Shown: positions 1 through 6,006 of the stretch, piece after piece
Numbering within the stretch: position 1 is the stretch's first letter
Layout of the letters: the number at the start of each line of letters is the position of its first letter
From: DATGMB01 sp035293845
GTDB lineage: Bacteria > Acidobacteriota > Terriglobia > Bryobacterales > Bryobacteraceae
Assembly (NCBI GenBank): GCA_035293845.1
Contig: DATGMB010000194.1
Location: 1 to 6,689 of the forward strand
Direction of reading: 5' to 3'
Length of the DNA stretch: 6,689 nucleotides
Notes under the pieces: model-generated
The model's input: only the letters and a program-made list of their open reading frames with translations
Databases searched by the model: none
Told to the model about the DNA's origin: nothing
Position numbers and translations under genes: made by a program

Positions 1-961
1 CTTTTGCGTCGCGGTCCGAGCAGAACACCAGCGTTTTGCCGTCCGGCGAAAACTCGGGGAATGACGTGAAGCCGCCGAAATCCGTCACCTGTTCGAGGCC
101 GCTGCCATCCAGGTTCATGAGATACAGCTCGAACTTGCGGCTGTCGCAGGCGTGCTTGTTGGAGGAAAACAGGATCTTCTTGCCGTCCGGCGTGAAGGTC
201 GGGGCGAAGCTGGCGCAGCCGAAATCCGTTACCGTGCGCGCGTTCGAGCCGTCGGCATCGGCCACCACGATCTCCATCTTCATCGGCGCCGTGAGATTAT
301 CCGCGAGCAGCGACTTGTACCGATCCATCTCTGCGCCGTTTTTCGGATAATTCGCCCGCCAAACCAGCTTCTTGCCGTCGCGCGAAAACACCGCGCCGCC
401 ATCGTAACCGGGCTTCTTCGTGATCTGCTTCTTCTCTGAGCCGTCGGTCCGCATGGTCCACAGATCCAGATCGCCGGAGGCGAGCGAGGTGTACACGATC
501 CTGCCCGTTTTCCAGTTGACGGTCGCCTCCGCATCGTAGCCGGGAGTATCGGTCAGGCGCTTTTCGATCTTGCCCGCGTCCGTCGCCAGGAAGATGTCGT
601 AGCCCGGAAACACGCCCCAGACGTATCCTTTGCTGCGGTCAGGATCTTTGGGGCAGGCGTCGCCGGCCAGGTGCGTCGAGGCGTAGACGATGTGCTGGTT
701 GTCGGCCAGGAAGTACCCGCAGGTGGTCCGTCCCTTGCCCGTCGAGACCATGTGCTGGTCCGAGCCGTCCGCGTTCATGATGAACATCTGGTCGCAGTCG
801 TAGCCGGGCCGCGTGCTCTGGAAGATGAGGCGCTTACCGTCGGGCGACCAATAGGCTTCGGCATTCTGCCCGCCGTGGGTGAGCTGGCGGATCTCGCTCA
901 GGCGCGGCGGCTGCGCGGCTGCCAGGCAGGCGGCCGCCAGTGCGAACAGCATTTTCTGCAT
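1..961 (-). CDS. Exported TolB-like PD40 beta-propeller protein, 3' end cut off by window edge
   Basis: The frame opens at ATG 961-959 and stays open for 320 codons to the left edge. Residues 1-16 look like a signal peptide: a short n-region with one Lys (MQKM), a hydrophobic Ala/Leu core, and an AAA-Q cleavage site, so the product should be exported. The mature part carries WD40-like (PD40) strands: YWSPDGKRLIF at 37-47, FSRDGKKLVW at 192-201, FTPDGKKILF at 256-265 and FSPDGKTLVF at 304-313. Turns such as NADGS, RTDGS, DADGSN and NLDGSG lie between them. PGYD occurs four times (near 52, 119, 140 and 184), a pattern I associate with acidobacterial 'TolB family' proteins of roughly 350 residues, so perhaps 30 residues are missing. 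It is not TolB of the Tol-Pal system: no tol/pal neighbours and no TolB N-terminal domain. The ligand is unknown; these folds usually serve binding or scaffolding. A second in-frame ATG at 952-950 would leave no positive charge before the hydrophobic core, so I prefer 961. It is divergent from the gene at 986. Confidence 0.9.
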   Translation of the reverse strand, partial: MQKMLFALAAACLAAAQPPRLSEIRQLTHGGQNAEAYWSPDGKRLIFQSTRPGYDCDQMFIMNADGSDQHMVSTGKGRTTCGYFLADNQHIVYASTHLAGDACPKDPDRSKGYVWGVFPGYDIFLATDAGKIEKRLTDTPGYDAEATVNWKTGRIVYTSLASGDLDLWTMRTDGSEKKQITKKPGYDGGAVFSRDGKKLVWRANYPKNGAEMDRYKSLLADNLTAPMKMEIVVADADGSNARTVTDFGCASFAPTFTPDGKKILFSSNKHACDSRKFELYLMNLDGSGLEQVTDFGGFTSFPEFSPDGKTLVFCSDRDAK

Positions 962-971
962 ACGTATCCGC

Positions 972-981
972 CAGTATACTG
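972..981. promoter_or_regulatory. Palindromic divergent promoter core (CAGTATACTG)
   Basis: This 10-bp perfect palindrome sits in the 24-bp gap between the two divergent starts. It gives TATACT on the plus strand (975-980) and TATACT on the minus strand (978-973). These are close matches to a sigma-70 -10 box and lie 5 bases before GTG 986 and 11 bases before ATG 961. A second palindrome, ATACGTAT at 960-967, overlaps the minus-strand start codon. I find no clear -35 box at 16-18 bp spacing for either direction. It could instead be an operator. The -10 reading is an inference from sequence and position. Confidence 0.5.
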
Positions 982-985
982 AAGC

Positions 986-2089
986 GTGCGCCGCCTCCTG
1001 CCGCTTCTGCTTGCCCTGCCCCTTGCGGGCGCCCAGCCGGCCCGTTTCGAAGAACACACCATCGCTACCGGCCTGCGCGGCGGATACCAGGTGGTGGTGG
1101 CGGATCTCAACCACGACGGCAAGCCGGATCTGATCGCGCTCGCGAGCGGCATGCCCGAGCTGGTCTGGTACGAAAACCCGAACTGGGAGCGCCACGTGAT
1201 CGCGGGCGGCCTGCGCCGGATGATCAACTGCGCTGCGGTGCCGGTGGCGGGCGATCCGATCCCCGAAATCGTGATTGCCAGCGAATTCTCGAACAACGCG
1301 AAGGACAGCCTCGGCGTGGTTTCCGTCCTGCACCATAACGGCGACCCGCGCCAGCCCTGGAGCATACGCGAAATCGACCGCCTCCCAACTTCGCACCGCC
1401 TGCGCGTCGCGCGGGTCGGCGGCGAAACGGTGGTCGTCAATGCGCCGCTGACGGCGGCCGATGCCACGCCGACCGATTACCGCGGCCGCACGCCGCTCGT
1501 GTATTACCGGCCCGGCGAATGGAAACGGCGGGTCATTAGCGAAGAAAATGACGGCTTGGTGCACGGAATTTGGATCGATGGCGATCGCATCCTGACCGCC
1601 GGTTTCGAGGGCATCCACGAGTTCCGGCCCACCGGCGACGGCCGTTGGACACGGACCGAGCTCGCCAAAGGCCATCCGGCCCCCTGGCCCAAGTCCGGCT
1701 CGAGCGACATCGCCTTCGGCCGCCTCGCCGGCGAGCGGTTCCTCGCCGCCATCGAGCCCTGGCACGGCAACGAAGTCGTGGTTTACGAGACGAAGACGTG
1801 GAAGCGGACGGTAATCGACGACTCGCTGGTGGACGGCCACACCATCCTGACCGCCGATCTGAACCGCGACGGCTCGGATGAAATCGTCGCCGGTTTCCGC
1901 GGCGGAAACCACAGCGTCTACATTTACTATAGGGAAGGCGACCGCTGGACCCGCGTGCCGCTCGACTCCGGCGGCATGGCCGCTGCCTCCTGCGCCGCCG
2001 CCGATCTCGACGCGGACGGCCGTGCCGATCTCGTATGCATCGGCAGCGCCACCGCGAATCTCAAGTGGTACCGCAACGTGGGCCAGTAA
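986..2089 (+). CDS. Exported FG-GAP/VCBS repeat protein, probable seven-bladed beta-propeller
   Basis: This 367-residue protein starts at GTG 986 (MRRLLPLL...), which gives a textbook signal peptide: two Arg, a Leu/Ala core, and a GA-Q cleavage site at 16/17. Three FG-GAP-type calcium loops of the form DxNxDGxxD are intact: DLNHDGKPDL at 40-49, DLNRDGSDEI at 291-300 and DLDADGRADL at 340-349. A second motif, aromatic-x-R/E-x-(V)-(I/L), recurs seven times, starting at residues 21, 67, 125, 179, 221, 272 and 321 (examples WERHVIA, WKRRVIS, WKRTVID). The spacing is 42-58 residues, as expected for one per propeller blade. The C-terminal strand LKWYRNVG lacks its own copy of this motif, and the copy at residue 21 could complete the blade. 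Similar propellers occur in bacterial VCBS proteins and in fungal aldos-2-ulose dehydratase, but no catalytic domain is present, so no enzyme function is assigned. No Shine-Dalgarno is seen. A TATACT box ends 5 bases before the GTG. Confidence 0.9.
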   Translation: MRRLLPLLLALPLAGAQPARFEEHTIATGLRGGYQVVVADLNHDGKPDLIALASGMPELVWYENPNWERHVIAGGLRRMINCAAVPVAGDPIPEIVIASEFSNNAKDSLGVVSVLHHNGDPRQPWSIREIDRLPTSHRLRVARVGGETVVVNAPLTAADATPTDYRGRTPLVYYRPGEWKRRVISEENDGLVHGIWIDGDRILTAGFEGIHEFRPTGDGRWTRTELAKGHPAPWPKSGSSDIAFGRLAGERFLAAIEPWHGNEVVVYETKTWKRTVIDDSLVDGHTILTADLNRDGSDEIVAGFRGGNHSVYIYYREGDRWTRVPLDSGGMAAASCAAADLDADGRADLVCIGSATANLKWYRNVGQ

Positions 2090-2137
2090 CCACTACCAGG
2101 GCACCGAGTAAACCCGGCGGCATTTGGAACAGCGATA

Positions 2138-2156
2138 GTGGCCGTGAATCGGCCAC
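2138..2156 (+). repeat. Hairpin, 7-bp perfect stem with 5-base loop
   Basis: GTGGCCG (2138-2144), loop TGAAT, and CGGCCAC (2150-2156) form a perfect GC-rich inverted repeat. The following bases (GTCGTACG) contain no T-run, so it is not a standard intrinsic terminator. It lies 49 bases after the VCBS stop and about 177 bases before the clpB start. It could be an operator, an mRNA 3'-end stabiliser or a factor-assisted terminator. The sequence alone does not decide. Confidence 0.4.
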
Positions 2157-2319
2157 GTCGTACGATGGTGCATAACGGCACACCACAGGCCGGTGAGCCC
2201 CGACAACCCCTGCCGAACCCTGCGAACCCCGCGCATACCAACCTCGACTTCCAGCCGAATAGATGCTTCTACTTACCTTGCGGTTTCGGGTCCCTGTATC
2301 CGGCCCGCCCATTCCGCAT

Positions 2320-2325
2320 CAAAAT
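2320..2325 (+). promoter_or_regulatory. Possible -10 element of clpB (CAAAAT)
   Basis: CAAAAT ends 7 bases before ATG 2333. It is the only AT-rich run just before the gene, and its placement matches the -10-like hexamers of the neighbouring genes. No Shine-Dalgarno lies between it and the start codon. The match to TATAAT is moderate and no clear -35 is visible. A distant promoter further upstream is equally possible. Confidence 0.25.
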
Positions 2326-2332
2326 AGTGACT

Positions 2333-4951
2333 ATGGACATTAATCGTTTCACCGAGAAGCTGCAGGAGGCGATCAGGTCCGCACAGAGCAAGGCCGTCCG
2401 CTACGGCCACCAGCAGATCGACGTGGAGCACCTGCTGGCCGCGCTGCTCGAACAGGAAGGCGGTCTGGCGACCTCCATTCTGCAAAAGGCCGGCGTCAAT
2501 CCCGATTCCCTGCTGCGCCGCGTCGAAGCCGAGCTCGACCGCATGCCGAAAGTCTCCGGCCCCGCCGCTACACCCGACCAGGTGTACGTCACGGGACGGC
2601 TCAACCGCCTGCTCACCACCGCCGAGGACGAAGCCCGCCAACTCAAGGACGAGTACATCTCGGTGGAACACATCCTGCTCGCCGCGCTCGATGACGGCGG
2701 CGCCGCCGGACGCATGCTGAAAGAGTTCGGCCTGACGCGGGAGCGCCTGATGCAGGCGCTGCGCGACATCCGCGGCAGCCAGCGCGTCACTTCACCCAAT
2801 CCGGAAGCCACCTACGAAGCGCTCGAACGCTACGGGCGCGATCTCACCAAACTTGCCGGAACGGGCAAGCTCGATCCCGTCATTGGCCGGGACGAGGAGA
2901 TCCGCCGCGTCATCCAGGTGCTCTCCCGGCGCACCAAGAACAATCCGGTGCTGATCGGCGAGCCGGGCGTTGGCAAGACCGCGATCGTGGAAGGCCTCGC
3001 GCTCCGGATCGTCCGCGGCGATGTGCCGGAGGGCCTCAAGAACAAGCGCATCGTGGCGCTCGATATGGGCGCGCTCATCGCCGGCGCCAAGTACCGCGGC
3101 GAGTTCGAAGAGCGCCTCAAGGCCGTGCTCAAGGAAGTGCAGGATTCGGCCGGCGAAATCATCCTGTTCATCGACGAGCTCCACACGGTGGTCGGCGCGG
3201 GCAAGGCCGAAGGCGCCATGGACGCGGGCAACCTGCTCAAGCCCATGCTCGCCCGCGGCGAGCTGCATTGCATCGGCGCCACCACGCTCGATGAATACCG
3301 CAAGCACATCGAAAAGGACGCCGCCCTCGAGCGCCGCTTCCAGCCGGTGCTGGTCGATCAGCCGTCGGTCGAGGACACGATCTCGATCCTGCGCGGCCTC
3401 AAGGAACGCTACGAGCTGCACCACGGCGTCCGCATCAAGGATTCCGCGCTGGTGGCGGCGGCCGTGCTCAGCAACCGCTACATCACGGATCGCTTCCTGC
3501 CCGATAAAGCGATCGACCTGGTCGATGAAGCCGCCGCCCGCCTCCGCACCGAGATCGATTCCATGCCCGCCGAGATGGACGAGGCGCGCCGCCGGATCAT
3601 GCAGCTTGAAATCGAGCGCGAAGCCCTGCGCAAGGAAAAGGACGCGGCCTCGCGCGAGCGCCTCCAGAAGCTCGAAAAGGAGCTCGCCGATCTCAAGGCT
3701 GAATTCGATTCGCTTTCCGCGCGCTGGCAGGCCGAAAAGAGCGCGCTCGACCGCGTGCGGCAGCTTCGCGGGCAGCTCGAGCAGACGCGCACGGAAATCG
3801 AGCAGGCCGAGCGTCAGTACGATCTCAACCGCGCCGCCGAGCTGAAATACGGCAAGCTGGTGCAGCTTGAGCGGCAACTGCAGGAGGAGCAGAAAAAAGC
3901 CGAAAAACCGACGGGCCGGCTGATCAAGGAAGAGGTCGATGAAGAGGATATCGCCGCAGTGGTCAGCCGCTGGACCGGCGTGCCCGTGACCAAGCTGCTC
4001 GAAGGCGAGATGCAGAAGCTGCTGCACCTCGATGAAGAGCTGCACCAGCGCGTCATCGGCCAGGACGAGGCCGTGACCGCCGTGGCCGAAGCCGTCATCC
4101 GCGCCCGCTCCGGCCTCAAGGACCCCAACCGGCCCATCGGCAGCTTCATCTTCCTCGGGCCGACGGGCGTCGGCAAGACCGAGCTGGCGCGCGCCCTGGC
4201 CGAGTTCCTCTTCGACGATGAGCGCGCCATGATCCGCATCGATATGTCGGAGTATCAGGAGAAGCACACGGTTGCGCGGCTGATCGGCGCGCCTCCGGGC
4301 TACATCGGCTATGAAGAAGGCGGCCAGTTGACCGAGGCCGTGCGCCGCCGCCCGTACTCCGTCGTGCTCTTCGATGAGATCGAAAAAGCGCACCATGACG
4401 TGTTCAATGTGATGCTTCAGATTCTCGACGACGGCCGCCTCACGGACGGCCAGGGGCGCACGGTCGACTTCCGCAACACCATCGTGATCATGACGTCGAA
4501 CATCGGCAGCCAGCGGATCCTCGAATACCGCGGCACGTTTGGTGGCGAAGGCTATGAGCGCATGAAGGAAGCCGTGCTCGAAGAGATGCGGCATCACTTC
4601 CGCCCCGAGTTCCTCAACCGCGTGGACGAGATCATCGTCTTCCACGCGCTCTCCGAGGAGCACCTGAAGCGGATCGTCGAGATCCAGCTCGGCCGCCTGC
4701 GCGCCCGGCTCGCCGAGCGCCACATCGCGCTCGAGTTGACCGATGCCGCGCGCGAGAACCTCATCCGCACAGGATACGATCCGCATTACGGCGCGCGCCC
4801 GCTGAAGCGCGCGATCCAGAAGAAGATCGAAACGCCGCTCGGCCGCCTCCTGCTGAAAGGCGAGGTGCGCGACGGGCAGACGGTAATGGTGGACGCGGAG
4901 AGTGCCGGCGGGGACCTGCGGTTCGTTCCGGAGCCGGTGGCCGTGGCCTGA
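2333..4951 (+). CDS. clpB: ATP-dependent protein disaggregase ClpB (Hsp100)
   Basis: This complete 872-residue protein is close to the usual 857-880 length for ClpB. ClpB forms a cytoplasmic hexamer that threads aggregated proteins through its pore, working with DnaK-DnaJ-GrpE. The N-domain with two Clp repeats spans about 1-145. D1 has Walker A GEPGVGKT (209-216), pore loop KYRGEF (253-258), Walker B IILFIDE (276-282) and arginine fingers in ALERRF (331-336). The charged coiled-coil middle domain at about 405-525 separates ClpB from ClpA and ClpC. D2 has Walker A GPTGVGKT (609-616), pore loop GYIGYEEGG (656-664), Walker B VVLFDE (677-682), sensor-1 TSN (721-723), RPEFLNRVDE (757-766) and sensor-2 GARPLKR (820-826). 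All key residues appear intact. I chose ATG 2333 because MDINRFTEKLQEAI aligns with the family N-terminus; the open extension back to 2138 does not. An ATG at codon 140 could give a form without the N-domain. No CIRCE or sigma-32 site was recognised. Confidence 0.98.
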   Translation: MDINRFTEKLQEAIRSAQSKAVRYGHQQIDVEHLLAALLEQEGGLATSILQKAGVNPDSLLRRVEAELDRMPKVSGPAATPDQVYVTGRLNRLLTTAEDEARQLKDEYISVEHILLAALDDGGAAGRMLKEFGLTRERLMQALRDIRGSQRVTSPNPEATYEALERYGRDLTKLAGTGKLDPVIGRDEEIRRVIQVLSRRTKNNPVLIGEPGVGKTAIVEGLALRIVRGDVPEGLKNKRIVALDMGALIAGAKYRGEFEERLKAVLKEVQDSAGEIILFIDELHTVVGAGKAEGAMDAGNLLKPMLARGELHCIGATTLDEYRKHIEKDAALERRFQPVLVDQPSVEDTISILRGLKERYELHHGVRIKDSALVAAAVLSNRYITDRFLPDKAIDLVDEAAARLRTEIDSMPAEMDEARRRIMQLEIEREALRKEKDAASRERLQKLEKELADLKAEFDSLSARWQAEKSALDRVRQLRGQLEQTRTEIEQAERQYDLNRAAELKYGKLVQLERQLQEEQKKAEKPTGRLIKEEVDEEDIAAVVSRWTGVPVTKLLEGEMQKLLHLDEELHQRVIGQDEAVTAVAEAVIRARSGLKDPNRPIGSFIFLGPTGVGKTELARALAEFLFDDERAMIRIDMSEYQEKHTVARLIGAPPGYIGYEEGGQLTEAVRRRPYSVVLFDEIEKAHHDVFNVMLQILDDGRLTDGQGRTVDFRNTIVIMTSNIGSQRILEYRGTFGGEGYERMKEAVLEEMRHHFRPEFLNRVDEIIVFHALSEEHLKRIVEIQLGRLRARLAERHIALELTDAARENLIRTGYDPHYGARPLKRAIQKKIETPLGRLLLKGEVRDGQTVMVDAESAGGDLRFVPEPVAVA
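2739..2752 (+). promoter_or_regulatory. Possible internal ribosome binding site and start within clpB
   Basis: GGGAG (2739-2743) sits 6 bases before an in-frame ATG (2750-2752), codon 140 of clpB, right at the junction of the N-domain and D1. Starting here would give a 733-residue protein without the N-domain. E. coli clpB makes a short form from an internal start at about codon 149, so the position is plausible. Arg-Glu codons in GC-rich DNA produce GGGAG by chance often enough that this stays weak. Confidence 0.25.
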
Positions 4952-4978
4952 CGGTGGCGCAGGCCCCTTGGCCAGCGC

Positions 4979-4989
4979 GCTATCATAGC
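4979..4989 (+). promoter_or_regulatory. Likely -10 element before the DUF6807 gene, inside a small dyad
   Basis: TATCAT (4981-4986) resembles a -10 box and ends 11 bases before ATG 4998. It lies within GCTAT-C-ATAGC (4979-4989), a 5+1+5 inverted repeat. No -35 is evident at the usual spacing, and no Shine-Dalgarno precedes the ATG. The placement matches the other starts in the window. It sits in the 46-bp gap after clpB, so the gene may be transcribed both from here and by read-through. Confidence 0.4.
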
Positions 4990-4997
4990 AGCGTCCC

Positions 4998-5969
4998 ATG
5001 CCCCGCCTTCTTTTGGTATTGGTGTTCGCCCTCGCCCCACTCTCCGCCCAGATCAAGATCGCCCAGCAGGGCGATGAGAAAATCTCGGTCGAGGTCGACG
5101 GCAAGCCGTTCACCGATTTCTATCTCGGCCCCAAGACGAATAAGCCCTACCTCTGGCCCTTGCGCACCGCGGACGGCAAAGCCGTCACGCGCAACTGGCC
5201 CATGGCCGACGCGCCCGGCGAAAGCCACGACCATCCTCACCAGCGCGGCCTCTGGTTTACCCACGGCGACGTCAACGGCTACGATTTCTGGGCCAATGAG
5301 GACGGGCAGCCGGGCGCGGGCAAGGGCAAAGGCAAAGTCGTCCTCCTGAAGGTCAACAAGATCTCCAGCGGCAAAAGCAGCGGCTACATCGATGCGACGT
5401 TCGAATGGCAGATCCCCGGCGGCGTCACGCTCCTGACCGAAAACCGCCGCATGACCTTCTATTCCGATCCGCGCCTCCGCATCCTCGATTTCGACGCCAC
5501 GCTCTCGCCCGACCGCGAAGTCACCTTCGGTGACACCAAGGAGGGCATGTTCGCCATCCGCCTCGCCGCGCCGCTCGAAGAGGAGCAGCCCAAGGATATC
5601 GCCGAGCCCAGGCGCACCGGCAAGCTGGTCAATGCTCAGGCCAAAACGGGCGAAAAGAACGTGTGGGGGAAGCGCTCCGAGTGGGCCGATGATTCCGGCA
5701 TCATCGATGGCGAACCCGCCGGCGTCGCCATCTTCGACCACCCCGGCAACCCGCGCACCCCCACCTACTGGCACGCGCGCGGCTACGGCCTGTTCGCGGC
5801 GAATATCTTCGGCCTGCACGATTTCGAAAAGGGCCGCCTGCCGGATGGCAGCCTGACCCTCGTCCCCGGCCAGCCGCTGCGCTTCCGGTACCGCGTGGTG
5901 ATCCATCCCGGCGACCCATACGATGCCCACATCCGCGGGATGTACGAAGCGTACAAGGCGATGAAGTAG
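4998..5969 (+). CDS. Exported DUF6807 ('PmoA family') protein
   Basis: This 323-residue protein has a clear signal peptide (MPRLLLVLVFALAPLSA-Q, cleavage near 17/18). The mature chain carries the hallmarks of the family often labelled 'methane oxygenase PmoA' (DUF6807): YLWPLRTADG at 51-60, VTRNWPM at 63-69, a His-rich HDHPHQRGLWF at 77-87, HGDVNGYDFW at 89-98, KEGMFAIRLA at 181-190, NVWGKRSEW at 221-229, and DHPGNPRTPTYWHARGYG at 247-264. These proteins are soluble and exported. They are unrelated to the membrane-bound PmoA subunit of methane monooxygenase, and their reaction is not established to my knowledge. They are common near secreted sugar-processing genes in Acidobacteria and Planctomycetes, so a role on carbohydrate-like substrates is a guess. 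The His cluster (H77, H79, H81) might bind metal. A GKGKGK run at 108-113 sits in a loop. The gene lies 46 bp after clpB and 37 bp before fabI. ATG 4998 was chosen because it gives the full signal peptide. Confidence 0.93.
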   Translation: MPRLLLVLVFALAPLSAQIKIAQQGDEKISVEVDGKPFTDFYLGPKTNKPYLWPLRTADGKAVTRNWPMADAPGESHDHPHQRGLWFTHGDVNGYDFWANEDGQPGAGKGKGKVVLLKVNKISSGKSSGYIDATFEWQIPGGVTLLTENRRMTFYSDPRLRILDFDATLSPDREVTFGDTKEGMFAIRLAAPLEEEQPKDIAEPRRTGKLVNAQAKTGEKNVWGKRSEWADDSGIIDGEPAGVAIFDHPGNPRTPTYWHARGYGLFAANIFGLHDFEKGRLPDGSLTLVPGQPLRFRYRVVIHPGDPYDAHIRGMYEAYKAMK

Positions 5970-5991
5970 GACAGAAGGCCGCGCTCTCCAT

Positions 5992-5997
5992 TAAACT
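5992..5997 (+). promoter_or_regulatory. Possible -10 element of fabI (TAAACT)
   Basis: TAAACT lies in the only AT-rich stretch of the 37-bp gap and ends 9 bases before ATG 6007. No Shine-Dalgarno is present. A -35 at 17-bp spacing would fall on the stop codon of the previous gene, where no TTGACA-like sequence is seen. If it is real, the 5' leader would be about 3 bases. Confidence 0.35.
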
Positions 5998-6006
5998 ATT
6001 GAGTTC

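Larger units (their letters stand above)
2090..2332. other. Intergenic region upstream of clpB
   Basis: This 243-bp gap follows the VCBS gene stop and precedes the ClpB start. It is open in the clpB frame back to GTG 2138. The 65 residues this would add are Pro-rich and unlike any ClpB N-terminus, so I treat it as non-coding. It holds a 7-bp-stem hairpin (2138-2156), an 8-bp palindrome TCGTACGA (2158-2165) and a short C-rich stretch with an imperfect 9-base tandem (2214-2231). I do not see a CIRCE inverted repeat or a properly spaced sigma-32 promoter. There is no U-tract terminator after the VCBS gene. Confidence 0.6.

Noticed and set aside
926..961. Lipoprotein signal in the minus-strand gene (Cys12 in LAAAC)
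   Set aside because: The segment before Cys is only 11 residues and has Ala rather than Leu at -3. The AAA-Q signal peptidase I site fits better.
898..1467. 189-codon minus-strand frame spanning the divergent gap
   Set aside because: It would overlap both real genes and cover the divergent promoter region. Its composition is Arg/Ser/Pro-rich, as expected for an out-of-frame shadow in GC-rich DNA.
2277..2299. Sigma-32-like promoter (CTTGCG...CCCTGTAT)
   Set aside because: The spacing is only 9 bp instead of about 13-15, and both boxes carry mismatches.
2138..2332. 65-codon in-frame N-terminal extension of ClpB from GTG 2138
   Set aside because: The extension is Pro-rich, unlike any ClpB N-terminus, and its GTG lies within a hairpin. 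The canonical N-domain starts at ATG 2333.
4962..4974. Possible terminator after clpB (GGCC-CCTT-GGCC)
   Set aside because: It has only a 4-bp stem and no T-run, which is too weak for an intrinsic terminator.
2792..5113. 773-codon open frame on the minus strand, opposite clpB
   Set aside because: It is codon-aligned antisense to clpB, so its stops correspond to sense TTA, CTA and TCA codons, which GC-rich genes rarely use. The predicted protein is low-complexity (Ala/Leu/Arg/Glu/Asp) with no recognisable domain, and clpB on the other strand is unambiguous.
4983..5930. 315-codon open frame on the minus strand, opposite the DUF6807 gene
   Set aside because: It has the same codon-aligned antisense relation as the frame opposite clpB, explained by GC-rich codon use. 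It shows no domain features, while the plus-strand gene has a signal peptide and conserved family motifs.
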